Below, one piece after another: positions 11,601 to 20,600 of a stretch of DNA of 23,245 nt. Below the pieces are notes generated by a model, which was not told the origin of the DNA, did not search any database, and was given only the letters and a program-made list of their open reading frames with translations. This DNA is from Phoronis ovalis (lineage: Eukaryota > Phoronida > Phoronidae). The translations under genes were made by a program, and so were the position numbers. The DNA lies in assembly GCA_028565635.1 (NCBI GenBank), contig JAOXYB010079276.1:1-23245 (forward strand), given 5' to 3'. Within the stretch, counting starts at the first letter, position 1. Each line of letters begins with the position of its first letter.

Positions 11601-14600
11601 AAAGGGAGATTTGAAATTTGGTCTTTATCCCCAAGGTAGTCTGTATATGAAGGTGGAGCAATCAGACATCTTGTAACAGGCTTTTATTGTCAGTGGCCTC
11701 TGTATACAGCTGGTTTTTGGAGCAGGTTTATTATTGGTATCATTTAATGACAAATGTATGTAGCTGAATAGTACGTAATAAAGAAAAGAGATAATCTTTT
11801 TAATACTTTTTCAGACTATTATAATATCTGAAGTTACAGCAGAAGGAGCATTTGGAAAAATAAAATATAGTTGGCGAGCAAAAATTAGAATTATGTGTCA
11901 CTTTTATTTGCAAGATATGGTATTTCTAATACCCTTATTTCAACCATACATACATACCACTGTAATGATATCCAACAGATATGGGCTGACAAAATGTGGC
12001 AAGCTTTCAAGTATTTTCTGGATAGTGGTTACTGCACTCAGACATAACAGTTCATTGCTGAAACAACAAATATTAAAATATTTTTATGAAATACAAACAA
12101 ATATAAACTAGAAATTATAAAGAAAACATGGCCAAAGAATGTGCTAACAGACATCCTTTATGTGTTATGTGACAACATCAGTTTGTGATTTAGTCTGTGA
12201 AATGTCAGCAAATTATTCCCAAATGTTCAATTCATTCTTATTACCCTAATGGATTTTATATTTCCCGCACTGCACAGACAAGTGCTATTATGTAAGTGTC
12301 ACGCTATCATGCAAGCTTCAAAGCATCCATTGAGATAAAAACATGTATTCTATGTCAGTATCACGATATTTATTTCTACGTATCACGCTGTCAGGGGGAA
12401 GATATAAATATCAAACAATCTTGCATTATGTTAACTGTCACAATATCTGGAGAAATATAAAAGTACAAAAGAGAAAACAAATTATTTTTTAAATTAATTG
12501 AAGTCATTAGAATATTAATATCAATTAATATAAAACTTGCATTAACTGATATCAGGGACAAAATCATATAGACATGTATCATTAGCTTCACCACATAATA
12601 TTTGGGGAATTAGGTACTTGTAATCTGTCAAAATACGAAAGTCATCAGTTAGTAAAAAAAAAACAATTTTTGCATTCATTCATAACAACACCATGCAGTT
12701 TATGATTAGTACACCTAAGGGCAAATTCACAAGGGTACTCAGGTTAGCAATTAACAGATTACATTGTATATGTTTAGAAATGTGCACTCATAATTGTTTA
12801 ATAGCATGAAAGCATATAATTGTGATACTCAGAAAGGTTTAGAAACAAGCAGACAAACAAATGAAAAATACACCTTTATATGAATGTCAGAAGACTGTAC
12901 CATATATATATTTTGTACCAGATACTCATTTTGACTATTGGCAAATCATGATGTGACAAATACGATTGTTCTTTATCAAGTCAATTAAGACATAGAAATA
13001 TTAGTGCCAAGTATTTCAAACACTGATGCTGCTGATTTCACTGACCTAGTCAAAGCTTCCTGATCCTTCAACAATATGATAAGCTGTGGCATAAACTTGG
13101 CTAGATGAGGTATAGTGTGTGCTCTGAGGCAGCTACACAATTCAGCCAGACACAGTAAGGCACTCGCTGACACCGGAGCAGGGCCAGCGATGAATATATT
13201 CACAGTCACGGGAATAATCTACAAAAGAAAGTTCAATGTCTAAAATGGTTAAAGCCGTTATTAAAGTATATCATAGTTAGGTTTTCTTAAAACATGCATT
13301 TTTTATACATATTCATAGTTTCAATGGTATCAGGCAAGTTGTGAGTACTCAATCATGGAAATCAAAACATGTGCAATACAACACCCAGATGAGTGCTGCA
13401 TACCAACTGTTAAAAAAATAACTTAGCTGCCTATGCATGTTTAAAATGTCCCAAGTACAAACAGGCAGTATACCATTAACATACTCATACCTACAGTAGT
13501 TACTGTACAACTTACAGTACTTTACCTTTTTAAAAGTTTCAGGTTGTGTTACAGCAAGGCTTCTACTGAGCAGTCTCAGACTATATAATGCTGTTTGTCT
13601 ATTTACTGCCAGCTCTTCCTTATCGCCTTTGTCATCCTTAGTTGCTGTGGTAACAGAAACTAACTGACTAACCAGTTTTAATAACATGGACACCTACATG
13701 ATAAAGTGCAAAAAATGTAACTGAAATATTGTATTTGCTAAGTCATTGCCTCCTGATTCCACTAACTAGCCTTACTGTAACAGACACAGATATAATAAAA
13801 CAAAATTAAGCACAAAAAGTGACATATACACATGTAGTCAATAAGAACAAGATACAAGCTGCACAGCATTCAAAAAAAAATTTAGTCTTTAAAATTGATA
13901 ATTGAACAGTTAGAATTGCTTTTGTTTGTAAAAGCAGTTGAATATGGATGGTGTTGGAAATCCTTCGATGAGTGTTAGAAATATTCTTTCAATTGATAAT
14001 TTCTATCAAAACATTGCAGTGGTCCGCATGTGTGAATACAGCCCTCAGGAAAAAATTAGAGTATATTTATCAATCATGGGATATCATTGATAAAATGTTT
14101 CATCATCAGGCTGCAATATACTTCCCTTGCATCCACAACAATTTTAATTTTAAAATCTGTCCATAAATAATAACAGGCAGAAATGCAACATTGAATTTGC
14201 AAAAACCCCCGACTGATTACCAATACTAAAGGAATCATATACACATCGACTTCCACATGTCAAAAGAAAATGTATTGTTATATTCCAGAAGTAATATAAC
14301 TTGAGATATTAAAAAATACCTCTTGTGAGTTAAATGGTTCCCTTTGTTGTTGTAGTTTATTGTTCAGGAGATCCATAGCCTTACGTCGGACAGTCGGCAG
14401 CTCATTCTGCATCAATCCCGACACAACGCTAATAAACACATCACCAGGTAACAAGGAGTTCACCTAAAAAATACAATGTTTTAAAACACCAACAGATCCT
14501 CATAATGGATGAAAAGTCAAATGTTTGAAAAAATTTGGGAAAAGCAAAAGTTCATTATAAATGCCTATGTGAAAGGTGAAATATATGTGCCGAAGCCATC

Positions 14601-17600
14601 AACCCATTGATGTTGGTACATTTATTGGAAGAAGAAGAAGATATATGGAATTCATATGGTGAGAAGCTGCTTCAAAATGAGATTTCTATTTAAATTCTGG
14701 AACATGTATTGTGAAGTGCATTAATTCATACTGGTCACGGCTTTCCTTTCATTTTGTTTAGTGCACAAATTTAATTTTTTTCTGGAGTTATCTTAAAATG
14801 CTGATTATTTCTCCATAAAATGCAACTAAATTAATAACATTAAGTAATACTTCGCAGCCTTCAGGAAAAAATTAGAGTAATTTAACAATCATGGGATGTC
14901 AATTTAGATTTTTTTCATCATAAGGCTGTGAATTTTTAGGTGACTAGAACTACTACTGCAGGCAGTTATTTGTGTTATAATAACTGAAAGTGCATTGTGT
15001 TTAGTTTATTTGGGATCTTTCACCACAATCACCCAGTACTCTACTAAAATTTACTACAAATTACATGTAAGGTAATGTAAACTCACTTAATTCACGATGT
15101 GTGTTTAGGAGGCTGAGGAAACCAGCATTACAGTAGTAACATTTCTAAACAGACTTACCTTGTCTAGTATATCGTAAGCTTTATGAAGCAATGCCTTCCA
15201 GAATCGTGCTGTAAGGTCCTGGGTATGAGCTTCCATAGAAAGAGCAACAGCTGATATGTAACGAAGATTTTCTTCAAGTAAATTCTGATAGGCAGACTGC
15301 ATTTGTACACTTTTTACCTTGTCTAATGCCACGACCTAAATGGACCAAATGTACATAACACAGTTGGCAGAATGTACATATTTTTATACATAGTTATATG
15401 TCATCTTTTGTCAATCAACATTGATAACAAAACAGCCTTCAGGAAAAAATTAGAGTATATTTGCAATCACAATTTATGCATCATTTACTGGTATGATTTT
15501 CATCATAAGGCTGTTATAACCATGAAGTGAGGACCTTTTACAAAGAGAACACCAGTTTCTAGTTTGATGCACATGTTGTACATTCAAGTGTTATAATAAT
15601 ACTTCTATAATTGCTTTCACATATTGAAACTTGAATTTACATATACCAGATCGAAGAACTAATGTTTTGTATTTTATTACATTTATTTAGATGACATTTA
15701 CTTTGAACCATTTATATGACATACCTGACTGATAAACGTTGTACTGCACAGAAGAGTGGAAACAAATGTTGTGGAAGTGAATTTAAAATGACGCAGCTGC
15801 TTAGCAGTATGACTGTTCACATCAAATAACTTGTCACTTTTCTCTTCGGTTTTCTTTTGCTTACGTACCTTGACTGGTGTTTTTTTGTGAGACTCTAGAA
15901 TTATATAAAAATGTTTTAATTTGTTATTAATTCAGTAATCAAACGAGATTTTGATTCTTTGGAAGCCTCACTTAGGAGCCTCAACCTCTGGGCTCTGCTT
16001 CATGTCACTATTAACTTTGCGGAACACTGAAAGAGATGACCTTTAACTCCTTCACCTGAGGTAATGATAATATAATTAATAGCGTTAAGAGGAATTTTTT
16101 TTATCAATAAAGCATAGGGTGGATATTTGAGCAGAAGGCTTTTTTAACATCCCTAATAAAAATCAGATATATGTCCACCAAAAGCAAGACTTCATCACCA
16201 ATTACATCTGGTGGACAAACATTGTGACTAGCTCTCTGAACACATCTGTGATGATTTGAGAAAAATTTTCATACATGTTTCCAAAGTCATAATTTTAATA
16301 AATTTACGATTATTGTCATAAATAAGTACTAATAGTAAATCAACATATATACGTACCATCAATTTTATCTTCTGGCAACTTTCCCAGGTATTGCAGTATT
16401 TTCTTTGCTGTTGTAATTTGAACAGCAGGAGAATACTGATGGCACAAACTCAAACAAAATTCAACCAGAGGATGAAGGGAAGGATGCTATAAAAAAATTT
16501 CAAACAATTTCTTGCAGGTGTAGAGAAACAGAACAGCTCATAGGACAACAGTCATAAGTTTTACCACTACTTTATTTAAATTCTACATGATTGACAATAT
16601 TTGGGGTCTGGTTAAAATGAATACCTGATTCAAGCACCATGTTTGTGTTCCTTTATCAATATCCTGACCCGAACAAAATGGCACATTTTAAGCAATTGCT
16701 TTGATTGACTTAGGGATAATGAGAGTGCCATATAGGAGTCACATAAAGCTAAAAGCCGGGAACAACATCAATTGATATAACATAAAAGAAATTACATTGT
16801 GGTACAACTATCATTTCGGTATTTTCAAATTCACTAAAACCATTACCCAACAGCATAGTACCTTATTTTCCTGGTCAGTTGGGGTTGATTTAGTCACCGA
16901 GTCACCAATCAATATGGCGATGGCATGCCACAAGAATCTTCCTTCATCAACAGTTGCAACAAGTTTTGTGAACAGAGGCAGGCGTCGGTGTTCAGGTACG
17001 TGTGGATAGGCATCAGCAAACACTCGAATGACCATGGAAACGACATCTTCCAATTTCTTGGAAGATATCTCACCTAGTGTTCTTTCACTGGCCTAGAATC
17101 ATTACAGGAGAGGTGTTATTAATTTACTGGAAAGTAAGCAGTAATTTGGTACTAACTTGAACGTGTAAAACAGAGGTAATAAACCAATTACTGCGACCAG
17201 AACAGGAACAAAGGTCGCAACAGTACAAACTGTAATGACTGAAACAGGATGACTAATGCTAAATCTTGTTTGATCTGTTTCTTTGTTAAAGGAGACAAGG
17301 TTTAATACTAAGATGTTATAAATTTTGTAGATAGATGCTACAGTAGTTGAACGCAGATGAAAATTCCCTTCATCAATATCAAGTTAGAATAAATGTTCGT
17401 GTTCTAAGGAAACATTAAGGAAATTGTCTCTACCATAGGCAAGTTCCACAGAGTTATAATTTCCAAGAAATTAATGTTTCATAGGAACTGCTGAGCATAT
17501 ACTCTACATGTGTTAAACAGCCGACAAGTTAACTTACAGCAATCAGGGCAGGTATCACCGTCTCAATGGTTCTGGTAATGACTTCGAAGCTGTAGCTATC

Positions 17601-20600
17601 ATCCTGTCGCATGATGTTAGCACCCATGAATGTAAATATAGACATGACGTTGTGTAAAACATGTTGCGGGAAGAGACCCGAGGCAACACTGAGTAACAAC
17701 AATGCCTGTCTATGAGTCTGAGGGTTGTCAGAAGTACGAATACATTGGACAATCAGTTCAACATTGAAGCGTTGCTCGCTGAGGATACCTAAAACAAAAG
17801 TATCAACAAATTGCAAATGTTAAAGCAACAGGTTACAGCCATTGATTCTTATCTTGGCCGTATCAGTACAGACTGGCATTTCACATTTTTAACACTATAT
17901 ATGTATGCTTTATGTTCCACTTCATTTGTCTGTAATTGATGTCTATGAAGAACAATGCTGTATAAAGACAATTCATTGACTGTAAATATAGTAACAATAA
18001 TTCCTTACTACACATAATTAGAACACAAACTTTAGTATATCTACTTACTGTCATCAACAGGAGTATTTTGTGGAGATAATTTTACACAGATACTGTGAAT
18101 ACACGACAGGCACAGTTGTCTGACATATTCCGTCGAGTTCTGATCATCCAGTTCCAGAGTTCTGCAATATAATTAAGTTTGCTGAAAGGTTTTGTGATAT
18201 GTGTAGCATAAATTATCTAGTTGTAAAGAAAATAACCTGCAAACATCTCCATTAAATTAATGGGGAAAATCTGCAGAAAGATATTAAATATTAAACATTG
18301 TAAGTGGCATTTGGCTTTATTTTTCATTGACATTGTTATGAACAGCATCTAGCTTTCACAAGCTAATAATAAATATATGGTCAAAAACCATCTCTTTCTA
18401 GACAAATTCTATGACCTAGGCGACCAATTAATCCCAGAGTTCTTTCATGTCGTACCAAGTCATGGAGAGCTGTGTGATTAACTGGGTTAGTTCCACTATG
18501 ACTACTGCCACCTATACAAAAAAAATGACTACAACTAATTCATAGTAACCTACTTAGCAATAAGTTGAAAAAGGGCGGGAACAAGCACTTGAACATCTTT
18601 AACCTTCTTCTTGTTTTGAAGTGTCTCAAGTATTAATACCACCCTCCTCCATGGCAACGATTCCATTGGAGATTCAGTTGGGTTCACTTCTCCTTTTGAT
18701 GTTCTATGAATACAAAATGTAAGTTACATGTAGCTAACATTGCCAACCAGCAAAAACAGTAGAAATGTAAGTTCTTAATGTACAAAATGTATTCTCTCAC
18801 AACATCAAATGTACCCTTGGCTTGCAGAATGTTAATTTTAATTTGACGTAATACCTTCTTATTCTTTTCACATCTTTCACAGTAGAAGCATGTTCTGTCT
18901 GATCCAGCCGCTTTATTTCTACTAAAATCTGATTTGCATCTAATGACAGCTGAAAAATGATTTTTTATTCATAATCATTATAAACATCTTTTTATAATGT
19001 ATTTAAAAATACACAAACACATTTAGATTTCATGACAAGTCACTTTAATGTCAAGAAGCATCTATACTTGCAAATGTCTTTTTTATTCCATCAACTACCA
19101 CACATAATACCAATTTTATCAGTCTGAGAACAGAAGAAGGGACTTGTATTAGAAGAGCTTTGAAGACCATTTAATTCCTGCACATTCATAATGAAACATA
19201 ATACGGGTCAGAATAACATCTTCCATTTGGCACTTACTCCTTTCAATGTTTTCCCCATGTTGGTAGCAGTTTTGGGATTTTCACTTGTTACCCAAAGATC
19301 AAATATTAATCTTAGGAAGTCTTGTCTAAGTGAGTCTGATGGAAGGTTCCTGAAGAATTCTTTTCTTATCTGAAATTATGTTTTATATAAGGGCATCAAT
19401 AAAACTTACAGTTCTTCCTGAAAATAGTTACATCAGGTCTGGGCATGTATACATGAACAAGTAGAAGGTTAGTTTTAAAATTGTGCAATTGTTTTGCAAA
19501 TTATAAGACACCGAAAAATGAAAAAACTGGGGGAAAAAAATCTGTTCACTGGTGGAAATTAGAGATTTCTGGAATTACAATGAACCACAGGCACTTCTTC
19601 ACAGTCACCATTTTTTTAAAAATCCACTGAATTGTTTAATAGCATGAAGCTGAAGAGAAAAATGAAAAAAAATGTGAACATAATCCATTTTTGCGAAATT
19701 ACCTGTTGCAATGCAGTATCCTGTGGAGACCATTTGCTTCCAGAAATATTCTCCAGCTTTATACATTTAGTAAATAATCGAAAACTTTCCACTGAGGTTT
19801 GAAAAATCTGAGTAACTTCTTCAGTAAATTTCTGTATAATAAGCTGAAGAGCCATTTCTTCATGTTTGTTAAGATGTTCATCATCAGTTGAAGCTTTATT
19901 AAGCAGACGGCCAAATAGTGGAAGCAGGCTTTCGAGAAGAGGCTGCAAAATATTGGCATAATGCTAGTGATTCAACAATTTCGGCTTTTGAAACACAATA
20001 ACATATAAGGACACTGCTGGAATAAAAACTGTTTGAAAGGATGATAGTTTGGTAAACATCAAAATTTACTTATGATATTGGCTTTTTAACGTATGACATT
20101 CAACTTTTAACTGTATATTTTGACCAAAAATAAGTTTTAACTTCGAAATATGTGAATTCGTAGATTAACATGTAGATCACAAATAGTGGACCAATGAGAT
20201 ATTAGCAAATACTGGACCAATGAGATATTAGCCAATCACTGTTGATATTCGATCTGTGTGGTAAAGTTAAAAATAGTATAATTTAGTTTTCCAACGAGTT
20301 TTTCTCCTGGATGGCTTTTGCATTAGTAGGAGTTAAAACAACACACAAATTAAATATATACCTGACTGTTAAAGTGTGACAGACACTGCAATAGGTTGGT
20401 ACTTATGTAATTAGGTGTCTTTGCTTCAGTGATACAGTGAATAATATCATTCAGTGCCTTTAACAGCAACAGTCTCCTAGATTTTTTCAGCTTCAACTTC
20501 TTTGGTGTCATACTCTTGTCATCAATTTGAAAGTGAACATTACGGAAGAGAACACCTAGTGCCTTTAAAAAAGGGATGTTAAAAAAAAACTTAAGGCATT

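Larger units (their letters stand above)
7579..11957 (-). other. giant HEATR1 intron (4.4 kb) hosting the GPCR gene
   Basis: This intron runs from GTATGT at its 5' end (11957) to CTTTCAG at its 3' end (7579). It is far longer than the other HEATR1 introns, most of which are 150 to 1,050 bp. Apart from the receptor (8602-9744) it is AT-rich. The 1 kb upstream of the receptor (7600-8600) presumably contains its promoter, but I see no clear core element. In 9782-11957 I see no gene: only a TG-rich run (about 9827-9850) and scattered chance ORFs. Confidence 0.85.

Noticed and set aside
12543-12650. C/D snoRNA-like pair (TCAG and TCATCA on the plus strand) in intron 12058-13045
   Set aside because: The TAACTGA/TCAGTTA arms overlap the box sequences instead of flanking them, and no rRNA-complementary guide is evident.
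12985-13045. Extension of the HEATR1 exon 13046-13218 through its donor to a TAA at 12985
   Set aside because: The 20 extra codons are open but lead to a stop. The exon at 11958-12057 matches the expected LPHFxSPYL segment and restores phase.
14049-14062. Equating the guide with SNORD36/snR47 (18S A668/A619)
   Set aside because: That site lies in the TTAAAAAGCTCG stretch as I recall it. The guide here pairs with the later TTTGAAAAAATTAGAG stretch, so the families should differ.
14039-15513. The three CAGCCTT...AAGGCTG elements as MITEs
   Set aside because: Their ends form short inverted repeats, but no target duplications flank them. The conserved boxes (ATGATGA, CTGA) and the rRNA-complementary guide directly against the D box explain the structure better as C/D snoRNAs.
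18049-18703. Island at 18398-18522 as a HEATR1 exon
   Set aside because: Joining it to exon 18554-18703 gives an immediate stop, and the direct junction of the neighbouring exons already matches the human protein without a gap.
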